DNA of 64,000 nucleotides from Cognatishimia sp. WU-CL00825 (GCF_040364665.1 NZ_BAABWX010000001.1:124001-188000), one strand, 5' to 3'; numbered from the stretch's first letter, positions 1-8,849 are shown. The notes: generated by a model not told the origin, from the letters alone. Translations and numbers: made by a program.

Positions 1-332
1 ACGTTTGGCTGGGTATCAGGATTGCCGGCCTTGCCAACCTTATGAATACGCCCATCGCGCAGGCCGACGTCGGCCTTAAAAATCCCCGTATGATCGACGA
101 TCAAAGCATTGGTGATCACCGTATCCACGGCCCCCGCCGCACGGGTGACCTGCGATTGCCCCATGCCATCGCGGATCACTTTGCCGCCGCCAAACTTGAC
201 CTCTTCGCCATAAGGCCCGGTCAGGTCACGCTCGACCTCGATGATCAGGTCGGTGTCTGCAAGCCGCAGTTTGTCACCCACAGTGGGGCCAAACATCGCC
301 GCATAGTCAGCTCGTTTAATGGTTGCTGGCAT
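1..332 (-). CDS. ureC: Urease subunit alpha, N-terminal part (runs off the window)
   Basis: About 110 N-terminal residues of the catalytic urease subunit are present; the rest lies beyond the left edge. The translation begins [20 protein letters not shown] and contains the family segments [10 protein letters not shown] and [12 protein letters not shown], which match UreC. The nickel-ligand histidines and the carbamylated lysine lie further downstream and cannot be seen. Its ATG overlaps the ureB stop codon (TAATG), so the two are probably translationally coupled. It is the last gene visible of a minus-strand ureD-ureA-orf-ureB-ureC operon. Urease hydrolyses urea to ammonia and carbamate in the cytoplasm. 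Confidence 0.95.
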   Translation of the reverse strand, partial: MPATIKRADYAAMFGPTVGDKLRLADTDLIIEVERDLTGPYGEEVKFGGGKVIRDGMGQSQVTRAAGAVDTVITNALIVDHTGIFKADVGLRDGRIHKVGKAGNPDTQPN

Positions 333-637
333 TACAACGCCCCCATGACTTTTTGATTAAACCCATAAACGCGACGCGCGCCCGAAATCGGGATCAGCTG
401 CACTTCGCGACGCTGGCCCGGTTCAAAGCGCACCGCCGTGCCTGACGCGATATCCAGCCGCAGGCCATAGGCCGCATCCCGGTCAAATTCCAACGCAGGG
501 TTGGTTTCTGCGAAATGATAATGACTGCCCACTTGCACCGGGCGGTCGCCGGTGTTGGCCACCATCAGCGTGATTGCCTCGGAGCCTTCGTTCAGCACCA
601 AATCGCCCTCGGCGGCAAAGACCTCTCCGGGGATCAT
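332..637 (-). CDS. ureB: Urease subunit beta
   Basis: This 101-residue protein is the standalone beta subunit of the three-chain bacterial urease. It opens [18 protein letters not shown] and holds the family segments [17 protein letters not shown] and ALEFDR; the usual length is about 100 residues. The ATG overlaps the TGA of the small ORF upstream (ATGA), and its own stop overlaps the ureC start. Such tight packing implies one polycistronic message and coupled translation of the structural subunits. Confidence 0.96.
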   Translation of the reverse strand: MIPGEVFAAEGDLVLNEGSEAITLMVANTGDRPVQVGSHYHFAETNPALEFDRDAAYGLRLDIASGTAVRFEPGQRREVQLIPISGARRVYGFNQKVMGAL

Positions 638-798
638 TTGCCAGAGGTCCGCAGGGCAACCACCGCCACAACCGCAATAGCAGCCAGACCCAGCATGATA
701 TTTTCTGTGCCATGCGGCGCAACATGCGCACCGCTATGAGCCAAGGCAGGCGCGGCAACAATGGAAAGGGGCAGGGCGATCTTTAGGGCGAATTTCAT
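634..798 (-). CDS. 54-residue predicted secreted or membrane protein between ureA and ureB
   Basis: A 54-codon frame runs from ATG at 798 to a TGA overlapping the ureB start. The product starts [20 protein letters not shown], a typical signal peptide, followed by a short His-rich stretch ([10 protein letters not shown], three His in ten residues) and a hydrophobic segment ending VALRTSGK. Overlap with ureB and a position 12 bp after ureA indicate that it is an operon member. I do not recognise the family. The histidines after a cleavable or anchoring segment would suit metal binding near urease biogenesis, but this is inference. It could also serve mainly for translational coupling. Confidence 0.72.
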   Translation of the reverse strand: MKFALKIALPLSIVAAPALAHSGAHVAPHGTENIMLGLAAIAVVAVVALRTSGK

Positions 799-810
799 GG
801 ATAGGTCTCC

Positions 811-1113
811 TTAGCGAATGGGGTTGTGAACGGTGACAAGTTTGGTGCCATCCGGAAAGGTGGCTTCGACCTGCACGTCGTGGATCATTTCGGCAATGCC
901 GGCCATGCATTGGTCACGGCGCACCACTTCGGCGCCCGCTTCCATCATGTCAGCCACCGATCGGCCGTCGCGCGCGCCTTCGACCACAGCATCGGTGATC
1001 AGGGCTATGGCTTCTGGGTGGTTTAACTTCACGCCCCGCGCCAAGCGTTTGCGCGCCACCTCAGCGGCCATCGCCACCAGCAATTTGTCTTTTTCCCTAG
1101 GGGTCAGGTTCAT
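811..1113 (-). CDS. ureA: Urease subunit gamma
   Basis: The 100-residue product matches the standalone gamma subunit: [20 protein letters not shown] at the start, then [14 protein letters not shown] and a C-terminal segment [15 protein letters not shown], all typical of UreA. Length equals the family norm. It sits 4 bp after ureD and upstream of a small ORF and ureB in one operon. The subunit packs around UreC and UreB in the urease trimer and has no catalytic residues of its own. Confidence 0.96.
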   Translation of the reverse strand: MNLTPREKDKLLVAMAAEVARKRLARGVKLNHPEAIALITDAVVEGARDGRSVADMMEAGAEVVRRDQCMAGIAEMIHDVQVEATFPDGTKLVTVHNPIR

Positions 1114-1117
1114 CTTT

Positions 1118-1924
1118 TTAAAGTCTCCACGAGGTTGGAAGGCTGTTATCTGTCAATCGGTTCAACACTGGCACCAGGGTTTGGCGCAGGGCAAAGCTGT
1201 CTTGCGCCACCAGGCGCATCACCAGAACATCAGGCTGCAACAGGCTGACACCGCCAGTCTGGGGCATCAGCATTTGTAAGGGTTTCAAATGGGCCTCGGC
1301 ATTGGGGGCCACATAGATCAGGCTCGCCATGGCACCGCCGCCTTGGGCGGTGGCCAATTTGGCCAGATGCGCCACGCTGTCGCCGGTCAGATCCAGCCCG
1401 TCCATATACAGCGGCGTGCCCTCGCGGCGAATTGCGATGCGGTCCTTAAAGGCGATCTGCGTCAGTTGCTCGCCCATGGCCGCGCGGCCAAAGACAATCG
1501 GTTCAACGGCCAAGAACTGCGCCTCTGCTTGCAAATCAACGCTTAGGGACCGCGACAGGGCGCTGCCGTCAAACAAGATCATTTCTTGCGGCAACCAATG
1601 CAGGCTGGCACCCGCCTCAACAGTAAGCTCTGTGTGCAGCTCTGCTTGTCCACTGTCGGCACGATAGGCGCGTTCAGCTGCCTGCGTGGTGCAGCTAAGG
1701 TGGCTGTTTTGTCCGGCAATACAGGTGATATCAATCTTGTCGCCGCCGGTTAAGCCACCGGATGTGTTGATTAAAATGGCCTGCACGTCAGATCCGCGTG
1801 CAAACAGTGCCTTCATCGCACCAGAGCTGCGAAACCGGTCTAAACCACTGCCGGCTCCAACCGGTTTGGTCGTCAAGATCAACGCGCCCTTGGTGCGTGG
1901 CACCGCTGTGATGTCATCTGACAC
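1118..1924 (-). CDS. ureD: Urease accessory protein UreD
   Basis: A 268-residue protein with UreD segments: [29 protein letters not shown] near the start, [27 protein letters not shown] and [11 protein letters not shown]. UreD works with UreF and UreG (not in view) to insert carbamate and nickel into apo-urease. It is the first gene of the operon as read from the minus strand, starting 406 bp from the divergent urtA. Placing ureD ahead of the structural genes is common in alphaproteobacteria. The start ATG is the first in the frame after the promoter region. Confidence 0.94.
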   Translation of the reverse strand: MSDDITAVPRTKGALILTTKPVGAGSGLDRFRSSGAMKALFARGSDVQAILINTSGGLTGGDKIDITCIAGQNSHLSCTTQAAERAYRADSGQAELHTELTVEAGASLHWLPQEMILFDGSALSRSLSVDLQAEAQFLAVEPIVFGRAAMGEQLTQIAFKDRIAIRREGTPLYMDGLDLTGDSVAHLAKLATAQGGGAMASLIYVAPNAEAHLKPLQMLMPQTGGVSLLQPDVLVMRLVAQDSFALRQTLVPVLNRLTDNSLPTSWRL

Positions 1925-2330
1925 TTTATGGGGGGGCAGGGCGTTGATGGCAGATCTCCGGTTTTATGTTTCTGCCTCATACTTCATCAGCAAGACCGTG
2001 AAGTGATCATGATTCTCCGAATTTTGGGGTGTGATCCCGACAGTTTGCCTGTTTTTAAGGCTAAGCTACCTGCAATCGCGCAATATTTAAGCAACTGCCC
2101 AAATGGTTAATGCTGAATTCGCAGGCAAAGTTGATCAGAACGGTCTGCCGCCGTTCAGTATCCCTACCCAGGCGCCGCATGGTGCCAACACTTGGGATGT
2201 GGGTGTGTGACGACCATACGATTGGACCTCGAAGCGGCCGCCACACGAATTGCAACAACAGTTGCGAAGCAACAGCTACGATTTTGCGCCGTCTGGTGCA
2301 ATGTTCGGCTGGCTTCGCGAGGAGCTAAAA
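1925..2330. promoter_or_regulatory. Intergenic region between divergent ureD and urtA
   Basis: These 406 bp separate the two divergent urea loci and must carry promoters for both. I find no convincing ORF. An inverted repeat with GAACGG and CCGTTC arms separated by 7 bp lies at 2138-2156, and several TTGC/GCAAC units cluster at 2250-2275. I could not make out a sigma-54 element (TGGC-N8-TGC type) or an NtrC palindrome, although nitrogen control would be expected for urea use. Confidence 0.4.
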
Positions 2331-3611
2331 ATGAACTTCCTTTCTAAGACTCTGACAAGTGCTGCCGCCTTGACCGTTATGGCCGGCACCGCAATGGCCT
2401 CTGATTGCACCGTTAAAGTGGGTGTGCTGCACTCTCTGTCCGGTACAATGGCGATTTCTGAAACCACCCTTAAAGACACCATGCTGATGCTGGTCGAACA
2501 GCAAAACGCCAAAGGCGGCGTTCTGGGCTGTAACATCGAACCGGTTGTGGTTGACCCGGCCTCTGACTGGCCACTGTTTGCTGAAAAAGCCCGCGAGCTT
2601 CTGTCCACACACGAAGTTGACGTGATCTTTGGCAACTGGACATCAGTGTCTCGTAAATCTGTTCTGCCCGTCATCGAAGAATTGAACGGCTTGTTGTTCT
2701 ACCCTGTTCAATACGAAGGCGAAGAAAGCTCTAAAAACGTCTTCTACACAGGTGCCGCGCCAAACCAACAAGCGATTCCTGCGGTGGATTATTTCCTCGA
2801 AGAGCTGGGCGTTGAGAAATTTGCACTGTTGGGCACCGATTATGTCTACCCGCGCACAACCAACAACATCCTGGAACAGTATCTGCAAGACAACGGCATC
2901 GCGGCTGAAGATATCTTTGTAAACTACACGCCATTTGGCCACTCTGATTGGGCCACCATCGTTGCAGACGTTGTTGCTCTGGGCGAAGACGGCAAATCTG
3001 TTGGCGTGATCTCCACCATCAACGGCGACGCAAACATCGGCTTTTACAAAGAACTGGCCGCGGCTGGCATTTCTGCGGATGATATCCCAGTGGTTGCCTT
3101 CTCTGTTGGCGAAGAAGAACTGTCGGGTCTGGACACAGCAAACCTCGAAGGTCACCTGGCCGCTTGGAACTATTTCCAATCCGCAGAATCTGACGCAAAC
3201 GCAGAATTCATCGATGCATGGAAAGCCTTTGCTGGCGAAGAGCGCGTGACCAACGACCCAATGGAAGCCCATTACATCGGTTTCAACATGTGGGTAAACG
3301 CGGTTGAAGCAGCAGGTTCAACGGATGTCGACGCAGTGCGTGACGCAATGTACGGCCAAGAGTTCCCGAACCTCACAGGCGGCACCGCAGTGATGTTGCC
3401 AAACCACCACTTGGCAAAACCGGTTCTGATTGGTGAAATCCAAGCGGACGGTCAGTTCGACATCATCTCCAAAACAACCGAAGTACCGGGCGACGCATGG
3501 ACAGACTTCCTGCCAGCCTCTGCGGTTCTGAAGTCTGATTGGAAAGATTTGGGCTGCGGTATGTACAACACCGAAACCGGTTCCTGCGTACAGATCAAAT
3601 CCAACTACTAA
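2331..3611 (+). CDS. urtA: Urea ABC transporter, substrate-binding protein
   Basis: A 426-residue periplasmic binding protein. The ATG at 2331 follows GAGGAGC by a few bases and gives a signal peptide (MNFLSKTLTSAAALTVMAG...AMA), so the frame extension upstream to 2250 is not used. The mature part has the branched-chain amino acid/amide binding fold, with VGVLHSLSGTMAISE near its start and GVLGCNIEPVVVDPASDWP and FYPVQYEGEESSKNVFYTGA, which are signature UrtA stretches. It heads urtABCDE; a stem-loop follows it. UrtA delivers urea to the UrtBC permease. Confidence 0.96.
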   Translation: MNFLSKTLTSAAALTVMAGTAMASDCTVKVGVLHSLSGTMAISETTLKDTMLMLVEQQNAKGGVLGCNIEPVVVDPASDWPLFAEKARELLSTHEVDVIFGNWTSVSRKSVLPVIEELNGLLFYPVQYEGEESSKNVFYTGAAPNQQAIPAVDYFLEELGVEKFALLGTDYVYPRTTNNILEQYLQDNGIAAEDIFVNYTPFGHSDWATIVADVVALGEDGKSVGVISTINGDANIGFYKELAAAGISADDIPVVAFSVGEEELSGLDTANLEGHLAAWNYFQSAESDANAEFIDAWKAFAGEERVTNDPMEAHYIGFNMWVNAVEAAGSTDVDAVRDAMYGQEFPNLTGGTAVMLPNHHLAKPVLIGEIQADGQFDIISKTTEVPGDAWTDFLPASAVLKSDWKDLGCGMYNTETGSCVQIKSNY

Positions 3612-3622
3612 TCGATCCTAAC

Positions 3623-3650
3623 CGAGGTGCCCGGATATTCGGGCATCTCG
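3623..3650 (+). terminator. Stem-loop between urtA and urtB
   Basis: Arms CGAGGTGCCCG and CGGGCATCTCG (one mismatch) flank a 6-base loop 12 bp after the urtA stop. No T-run follows. In transporter operons such hairpins often protect the binding-protein message and reduce read-through into permease genes; that role here is inferred. Confidence 0.6.
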
Positions 3651-3675
3651 ACCCCTGACTGGCGAAAACACTCCC

Positions 3676-5619
3676 ATGATCCGTTTATTAAGCTTTTTGC
3701 TGGCAATGATTTGCCTGCCCGCTGCCCTGCACGCGCAAGACATCCAAAGTCTTTTACAAGACCACCAAAAGGTGGTGATGAAATCCTCGCGCAAAACCGT
3801 TGGCCCGGTGCTCGACGCTTTGGTCGCTTCAGGTCAGCCACAGGTCGCGACATTCCTGCAAAACTGGCAAAGTAAAAACGTCTATGCCCGCAAAGACGAC
3901 GGGCTGTTTTTTTACGGTGAAAAAACCGGGAAAACCCTTTCGCTCTTTGATATTTCCGACCAAAGCACCGTCGCACAAGACGTGGATGCCAAGTCGCTTA
4001 AACAAATCAAACCCAACGGCGGCGTGCGCAAAGAAATCGGCAAAGCCTTGGTGGCCTTCCAACTCAGCGATCCGGATATTGCCCGGCGCACCGACGCGCT
4101 GAACGCGATCTCTGGTTCGATGAATGCCACGCAATTGGCCCCCTTGCTGGACTCTATTGATGGCGAGACCGATCCAACGCTAAAGCGGCGCAAAGAACGG
4201 CTGGCCAATTATCTGACCGCCCGATTTGGCGATACCCCGGCGGCGCGTATTGCCGCAATCGACGCCATGACCCGCGACCTCAGCGTCGATGGCCGCGCCG
4301 TGCTTTCTCAGATCCTTGAAACCCGCCTAGAGGTTTCCAAGGTCAAGCCTGTCACCGTAAATCTGGCCCGGCAACTCGAACTTGGCACCGACCTGACCCG
4401 CGCCCAAGCCTATGAAACGCTTGTGGAACTGGCGGACCTGCCAGCCCTGATCACAGAAAACGACATCCGTCTGGCGCTTGAAAACAACGTCGTTGGTGGC
4501 CGTGTTGGTGGCGCACCCACAGCCACGCTTGGCAGCCTACAAGCGCGGGCTGTTGCCTATGACGCTTTGGCCGCCGCCGGCACAGTGCCCCCAAGGGTCA
4601 CAGACACCGATATCGACACAGCCCTCGCAACATGGGGCTTTTACCAAGTCTATATAGACGCCGACGCTCAGGTCACAGAGGCCGCGCTGAAAGCACAATC
4701 CACCGTGACAACCCGCGTGCAAATCAACCAAGCCGCTGATCTTGGCCTTGATGCCATCTCGCTGGCCTCAATCTACTTCCTTGCCGCTGTTGGTCTGGCC
4801 ATCACCTTTGGCGTGATGGGGGTGATCAATATGGCCCATGGCGAATTTATCATGATGGGGGCCTACACCGGTTATGTGGTGCAGCAATTCATCACCAATT
4901 ACACCCTATCGCTGGTGGTGGCTTTGCCGCTGGCCTTTGCGGTGACCTTCGCCGCTGGCGTATTGATGGAGCGCACCGTTATTCGCTGGCTCTACAATCG
5001 CCCACTGGAAACCTTGCTGGCCACTTTCGGTATCTCGATTGCCTTGCAACAGCTGGCCAAAAACATCTTTGGCACACAGGCCCGCCCGCTGACCTCTCCG
5101 GGGTGGCTGGATGGCGCGTGGGTGATCAATGATGTGGTGCAAATCAGCTTTATCCGCATCGCGATCTTTGTGCTGGCGCTGATGTTCTTGGGCCTCTTGC
5201 TGTTCATCCTCAAGAAAACCCGCCTCGGGCTAGAGGTCCGTGCGGTCACTCAAAATCCGCGCATGGCGGCTTCGATGGGCATCAACCCCGATAAGATCAA
5301 AATGATGACCTTTGGGTTGGGGTCTGGCATCGCCGGTATCGCGGGCGTCGCTATTGGCCTCTTTGCCAAGGTCACCTCTGAAATGGGTTCTGACTATATC
5401 GTGCAAAGCTTTATGACCGTGGTTGTCGGAGGCGTGGGCAACGTCTGGGGCACCTTGGCAGGCGCGGCCATGATTGGCACCTTCCAAAAAGGTGTCGAAT
5501 GGCTGAACCCATCCAACACTCTGGCGGCCCAGACCTATATGATCCTCTTCATCATCCTCTTCATTCAATTCCGTCCCAAGGGCATTATCGCGCTCAAGGG
5601 CCGTGCGGCAGGAGATTGA
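3676..5619 (+). CDS. urtB: Urea ABC transporter, permease UrtB with long periplasmic N-terminal domain
   Basis: A 647-residue inner-membrane protein. Residues 1-21 form a signal peptide (MIRLLSFLLAMICLPAALHA). Residues of about 22-350 are soluble, with alpha-helical repeat-like character (ALNAISGSMNATQLAPLLDSI and similar). From about 354 the LivH-type permease begins (LGLDAISLASIYFLAAVGLAI, then GVMGVINMAHGEFIMMGAY) and runs to the end. The long N-terminal extension is usual for proteobacterial UrtB. It forms the permease with UrtC. The start at 3676 gives the signal peptide directly. Confidence 0.95.
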   Translation: MIRLLSFLLAMICLPAALHAQDIQSLLQDHQKVVMKSSRKTVGPVLDALVASGQPQVATFLQNWQSKNVYARKDDGLFFYGEKTGKTLSLFDISDQSTVAQDVDAKSLKQIKPNGGVRKEIGKALVAFQLSDPDIARRTDALNAISGSMNATQLAPLLDSIDGETDPTLKRRKERLANYLTARFGDTPAARIAAIDAMTRDLSVDGRAVLSQILETRLEVSKVKPVTVNLARQLELGTDLTRAQAYETLVELADLPALITENDIRLALENNVVGGRVGGAPTATLGSLQARAVAYDALAAAGTVPPRVTDTDIDTALATWGFYQVYIDADAQVTEAALKAQSTVTTRVQINQAADLGLDAISLASIYFLAAVGLAITFGVMGVINMAHGEFIMMGAYTGYVVQQFITNYTLSLVVALPLAFAVTFAAGVLMERTVIRWLYNRPLETLLATFGISIALQQLAKNIFGTQARPLTSPGWLDGAWVINDVVQISFIRIAIFVLALMFLGLLLFILKKTRLGLEVRAVTQNPRMAASMGINPDKIKMMTFGLGSGIAGIAGVAIGLFAKVTSEMGSDYIVQSFMTVVVGGVGNVWGTLAGAAMIGTFQKGVEWLNPSNTLAAQTYMILFIILFIQFRPKGIIALKGRAAGD

Positions 5620-5623
5620 TCCC

Positions 5624-6790
5624 ATGCAGCGTAGCTTTTTCGCAAACAACCCGTCTGTCCTTTGGTTTCTGCTGTGCCTTGGTGCCTTTACTTTGGGCGT
5701 GACCGTTCTGGCCGAAGCCACCGGGGCAGGGGTGATCTCAACCTCTTTTGTCAAAACCTTGGGCAAAGTTCTGTGCCTTTGTCTTGTGGCCATCGCCATG
5801 GATGTGGTCTGGGGCTATTGCGGCATTCTCAGCCTTGGCCATTTCGCCTTTTTTGGCATCGGTGGCTATGCGGTTGGCATGTGGCTGATGTTTGCCCGCA
5901 CCGAGGCGATTGTGGTTGAAAACCTCTCTGGCCGTCTGATCCCGGCAACCCCAACCGAAGTCAACGATGCCATCGCCACGCAAATCTTTGGTGTTGTCGG
6001 AGCTTCCGAATTCCCTCTGATCTGGGCCTTCTCTCACAGCCTTCTGCTACAACTTCTGCTGGTGGTCCTGGTGCCCGGCTTGCTGGCCCTGGTCTTTGGC
6101 TGGCTGGCCTTCCGGTCGCGGGTCACGGGCGTTTACCTATCGATCCTGACCCAAGCCATGACGCTCGCTCTGGCGCTCTACCTCTTTCAAAACGACAGCG
6201 GCTTGCGCGGCAACAACGGCCTGTCTGGCCTGCAAAACATTCCCGGTTTCGAAGCTGTGCCCCAGTCGGTCATTTCCATGGCCTTCTTCTGGGCCTCAGC
6301 CGTCGCCCTGGGCGCGGGCTATGTGCTGTTTGCCCGCGTGTTGTCGGGCAAAATGGGCAGCGTCATCCGCGCCATTCGCGACGATGAATCCCGCGTGCGC
6401 TTCCTTGGCTACCACGTTGAAAGCTATAAGCTATTTGTCTTTACCCTCACCGCAATTGTCGCCGGAATCGCCGGTGCGCTGTATTACCCGCAAGCCGGTA
6501 TCATCAACCCCGCCGAAGTCGCGCCCATCGCCTCGATCTATCTGGCAGTCTGGGTCGCCATCGGCGGCCGTGGTCGCCTCTATGGCGCGGTCATCGGCAC
6601 CGCCTTTGTTTCTTTGCTCTCCAGCTGGTTCACCGGCGGCAGCGCCCCCAATATCAACCTTGGGTTCTATACCATCCAGTGGACCGAATGGTGGCTTGTT
6701 CTACTCGGGGTCTCTTTCGTTGCTGTCACGCTGTTCTTCCCCGGCGGCATCGGCATGATCTTTGACAAACTCGTAAGGAAACCCCAATGA
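5624..6790 (+). CDS. urtC: Urea ABC transporter, permease UrtC
   Basis: A 388-residue LivM-type permease. The ATG at 5624 lies 10 bp after a GGAG motif and 4 bp beyond the urtB stop; an upstream GTG at 5603 is possible but would overlap urtB. Features are multiple hydrophobic spans, GYCGILSLGHFAFFGIGGYA in the first third, NGLSGLQNIPGF, and the conserved RAIRDDESRVRFLGYHVE loop that contacts the ATPase. The last codons overlap urtD (ATGA). With UrtB it makes the urea channel. Confidence 0.95.
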   Translation: MQRSFFANNPSVLWFLLCLGAFTLGVTVLAEATGAGVISTSFVKTLGKVLCLCLVAIAMDVVWGYCGILSLGHFAFFGIGGYAVGMWLMFARTEAIVVENLSGRLIPATPTEVNDAIATQIFGVVGASEFPLIWAFSHSLLLQLLLVVLVPGLLALVFGWLAFRSRVTGVYLSILTQAMTLALALYLFQNDSGLRGNNGLSGLQNIPGFEAVPQSVISMAFFWASAVALGAGYVLFARVLSGKMGSVIRAIRDDESRVRFLGYHVESYKLFVFTLTAIVAGIAGALYYPQAGIINPAEVAPIASIYLAVWVAIGGRGRLYGAVIGTAFVSLLSSWFTGGSAPNINLGFYTIQWTEWWLVLLGVSFVAVTLFFPGGIGMIFDKLVRKPQ

Positions 6791-7527
6791 GCGCGCTTTT
6801 AGAACTTTCCGGCGTCTCGGTCTCCTTTGACGGCTTCAAAGCCATCAACAACCTGGCGTTTCAAATCAACGAACCCGAGTTGCGCGCCATCATTGGCCCC
6901 AACGGCGCGGGCAAAACCACCTTTATGGATATCGTGACGGGCAAAACCAAACCCGACGAAGGCCGGGTGTTATGGGGTGAAAAATCCATCAACCTGATCG
7001 GCAAGTCCGAAAGCCAGATCGCCCGCGAAGGTGTGGGGCGCAAGTTCCAGAAACCCACGGTGTTTGAGGCCCAAACCGTGCGTGAAAACCTCGCAATGGC
7101 ATTAAAAAACCCCCGCAGCCCGTTTGAGGTTCTGTTTTACCGCAAAACCCAAAACGGCGCGGACCGGATCGAAGCCATTGCTGCCCAGATCAACCTGACA
7201 GAACAGCTGACGCGTCAGGCTGGAGAGTTGAGCCACGGCCAGAAACAATGGCTGGAAATTGGTATGCTGCTGGCCCAGGAACCCCGATTATTGCTGGTGG
7301 ATGAACCCGCCGCTGGCATGACACCGGCAGAACGCGAAAAGACCACGGAAATCTTGGTCGAGGCCGCCAAAACCCGCGCCGTTGTGGTGGTGGAACACGA
7401 CATGGAGTTTGTGCGGCGCCTGAACTGCAAAGTCACTGTGCTGCACGAAGGATCGGTGCTGGCCGAAGGCAGCCTGGACCATGTCACCCAAAATCCCGAA
7501 GTCATTGACGTTTATCTGGGGCGCTAA
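6787..7527 (+). CDS. urtD: Urea ABC transporter, ATPase UrtD
   Basis: A 246-residue LivG-type ATP-binding protein. It has Walker A (GPNGAGKT, about residues 37-44), the signature LSHGQKQWLEIG, Walker B (LLLVDEP) and the H-loop (VVEHDMEFV). Members of the UrtD family carry LSHGQKQWLEIGM rather than the LSGGQ of general transporters, so the name is well supported. Its ATG overlaps the urtC stop and only 3 bp separate it from urtE. Confidence 0.96.
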   Translation: MSALLELSGVSVSFDGFKAINNLAFQINEPELRAIIGPNGAGKTTFMDIVTGKTKPDEGRVLWGEKSINLIGKSESQIAREGVGRKFQKPTVFEAQTVRENLAMALKNPRSPFEVLFYRKTQNGADRIEAIAAQINLTEQLTRQAGELSHGQKQWLEIGMLLAQEPRLLLVDEPAAGMTPAEREKTTEILVEAAKTRAVVVVEHDMEFVRRLNCKVTVLHEGSVLAEGSLDHVTQNPEVIDVYLGR

Positions 7528-7530
7528 GAA

Positions 7531-8229
7531 ATGCTGAATGTTGAAAATCTGACCCTGCATTATGGGCACTCACAGATCCTGTTTGATGTGGCCCTGCGCG
7601 CCGAATTGGGCGCGGTCACCTGCCTGATGGGCACCAACGGTGTTGGCAAAACCAGCTTGCTCAAGGCCATATCAGGCACGCACTCGCGTTCTGGGGGTGA
7701 CATAACGATTGACGGAAAGCCTGTGCCCAAATCGGCTGCAGCCCATCATATGGCGCATTTTGGCGTCGGTTATGTGCCGCAGGGCCGCGATGTCTTTCCG
7801 CTGATGACCGTGCGCGAAAATCTGGAAACCGGCTATGCCTGTTTGCCCAAAGCAGACCACAATGTGCCCGATGAAATATTCGAGCTGTTCCCGGTACTGC
7901 AAGACATGCGCGCCCGCCGTGGCGGCGATCTGTCAGGCGGTCAGCAACAGCAACTGGCCATTGCGCGCGCCCTGATCACCAAACCCAAAGTGCTGCTGCT
8001 GGATGAACCCACCGAAGGCATTCAGCCCAATATTATCAAGCATATTGGCGATGTGATTTCCTATCTGCGCGACGAGGGCAATATGGCGATTGTGCTGGTC
8101 GAACAGTTCTTTGATTTTGCCTATGGTCTGGGCGATGAATTTGTGACCCTGACCCAGGGCAAAGTCACCTACAGCGCCAACCGCGACACCGTGGACCGCG
8201 AGGAATTGCTGCGCAACGTTTCGGTGTAA
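7531..8229 (+). CDS. urtE: Urea ABC transporter, ATPase UrtE
   Basis: A 232-residue LivF-type ATP-binding protein with Walker A GTNGVGKT, signature LSGGQQQQLAIAR, Walker B LLLDEPTEGIQPN and H-loop VLVEQFFDFA. The EPTEGIQPNIIK stretch is typical of UrtE. It is the last gene of urtABCDE; a REP-like hairpin begins 3 bp after its stop and may act as the operon's 3' end. UrtD and UrtE power urea uptake. Confidence 0.96.
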   Translation: MLNVENLTLHYGHSQILFDVALRAELGAVTCLMGTNGVGKTSLLKAISGTHSRSGGDITIDGKPVPKSAAAHHMAHFGVGYVPQGRDVFPLMTVRENLETGYACLPKADHNVPDEIFELFPVLQDMRARRGGDLSGGQQQQLAIARALITKPKVLLLDEPTEGIQPNIIKHIGDVISYLRDEGNMAIVLVEQFFDFAYGLGDEFVTLTQGKVTYSANRDTVDREELLRNVSV

Positions 8230-8231
8230 TC

Positions 8232-8253
8232 GCAGGCCGGGCTTCAGCCCGGC
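8232..8253 (+). repeat. REP-like hairpin, class 1 (GCAGG variant)
   Basis: GCAGG followed by a hairpin with GCCGGGC and GCCCGGC arms, just after the urtE stop. The same unit recurs at 8897-8918 and, inverted, at 11944-11965. The GTAG-type foot plus hairpin is the form of REP units recognised by RAYT proteins, and a RAYT gene starts 38 bp downstream. Confidence 0.8.
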
Positions 8254-8290
8254 TAACCCTTCGTTAACCATGACTTGCCCATCCTTGGGC

Positions 8291-8806
8291 ATGTCAAATT
8301 ACACCCGCCCAAAAATCCCCGGCGCGTCAATTTTCTTTACGGTTAATCTGGCTGATCGGTCATCAACCCTGTTGGTTGACCAAATCGACGCCCTGCGGGA
8401 CGCAGTCCGCACCACCAAATCCGAGCGTCCCTTCCACAGTGACGCATGGGTGGTCCTGCCCAATCACATGCACATGGTTTGGACATTGCCCGCAGGCGAC
8501 AGTGACTACAGCACGCGTATTGGTGCGATAAAGGCGAGGTTTACCAGAGGTCTGGGTAGGGTGGGGTTCTACCCCACCAATGTACCAAAAAAGGTGGGTT
8601 ACAAACCCACCCTACAACGTACGGCCAGTAAAATTCGAAAAGGCGATGCAGGCATCTGGCAACGCCGGTTTTGGGAACACCACATCCGCAACGAAACCGA
8701 ATACCGCGCCTACGTCGATTATTGCCACATCAACCCAGTGAAACACGGACTTGTGGAACGCCCCGAAGAATGGCCATATTCCACGGTGCATGTGCACGGG
8801 GTGTAG
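8291..8806 (+). CDS. REP-associated tyrosine transposase (RAYT)
   Basis: A 171-residue Y1-type HUH nuclease of the RAYT family. From the chosen start, the HxH metal motif is NHMHMVW (His59 and His61) and the likely catalytic tyrosine is Tyr144 in YVDYCHINPVKHGLV, followed by ERPEEWPYSTV, a family signature. GIWQRRFWEHHIR is also typical. The ATG at 8291 gives the usual family opening MSNYTRPKIPGASIFFTV; an ATG at 8270 adds seven residues. RAYTs cut and join single-stranded REP DNA and are usually domesticated single copies. Two REP hairpins lie inside the gene and encode about residues 89-109. The stop codon lies in another REP. Confidence 0.92.
   Translation: MSNYTRPKIPGASIFFTVNLADRSSTLLVDQIDALRDAVRTTKSERPFHSDAWVVLPNHMHMVWTLPAGDSDYSTRIGAIKARFTRGLGRVGFYPTNVPKKVGYKPTLQRTASKIRKGDAGIWQRRFWEHHIRNETEYRAYVDYCHINPVKHGLVERPEEWPYSTVHVHGV
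8556..8578 (+). repeat. REP-like hairpin, class 2, inside the RAYT gene
   Basis: GTAGG followed by GTGGGGT, a short loop and ACCCCAC. It is read in frame within the transposase as GRVGFYPT. It matches the intergenic unit at 11893-11915 with a single changed base, so it is a REP copy and not chance. It pairs head to head with 8593-8615. Confidence 0.85.
8593..8615 (-). repeat. REP-like hairpin, class 2, inverted, inside the RAYT gene
   Basis: Read on the minus strand this is GTAGG, then GTGGGTT, loop, AACCCAC. It is the inverted partner of 8556-8578; the pair spans 60 bp (20 codons) and keeps the RAYT reading frame open, encoding KVGYKPTLQ on the coding strand. Paired inverted REPs resemble a BIME. 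Confidence 0.83.
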
Positions 8807-8823
8807 GGGGGGGCCACCCCACC
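8803..8823 (+). repeat. REP-like hairpin, class 2 (degenerate), overlapping the RAYT stop
   Basis: GTAGG followed by a G-run and CCACCCCACC. The TAG inside the GTAGG foot is the stop codon of the transposase gene (8804-8806). The left arm has drifted to all G, so the stem is imperfect. Confidence 0.65.
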
Positions 8824-8849
8824 GTTGCGAGAAGGTTGCAGCCGGGAAT

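Noticed and set aside
2643..3272. 209-codon frame antisense to urtA
   Set aside because: urtA is certain on the plus strand; the antisense product has no family features.
5230..5799. 189-codon frame antisense to urtB and urtC
   Set aside because: Overlaps two certain permease genes; translation is His/Arg-rich and featureless.
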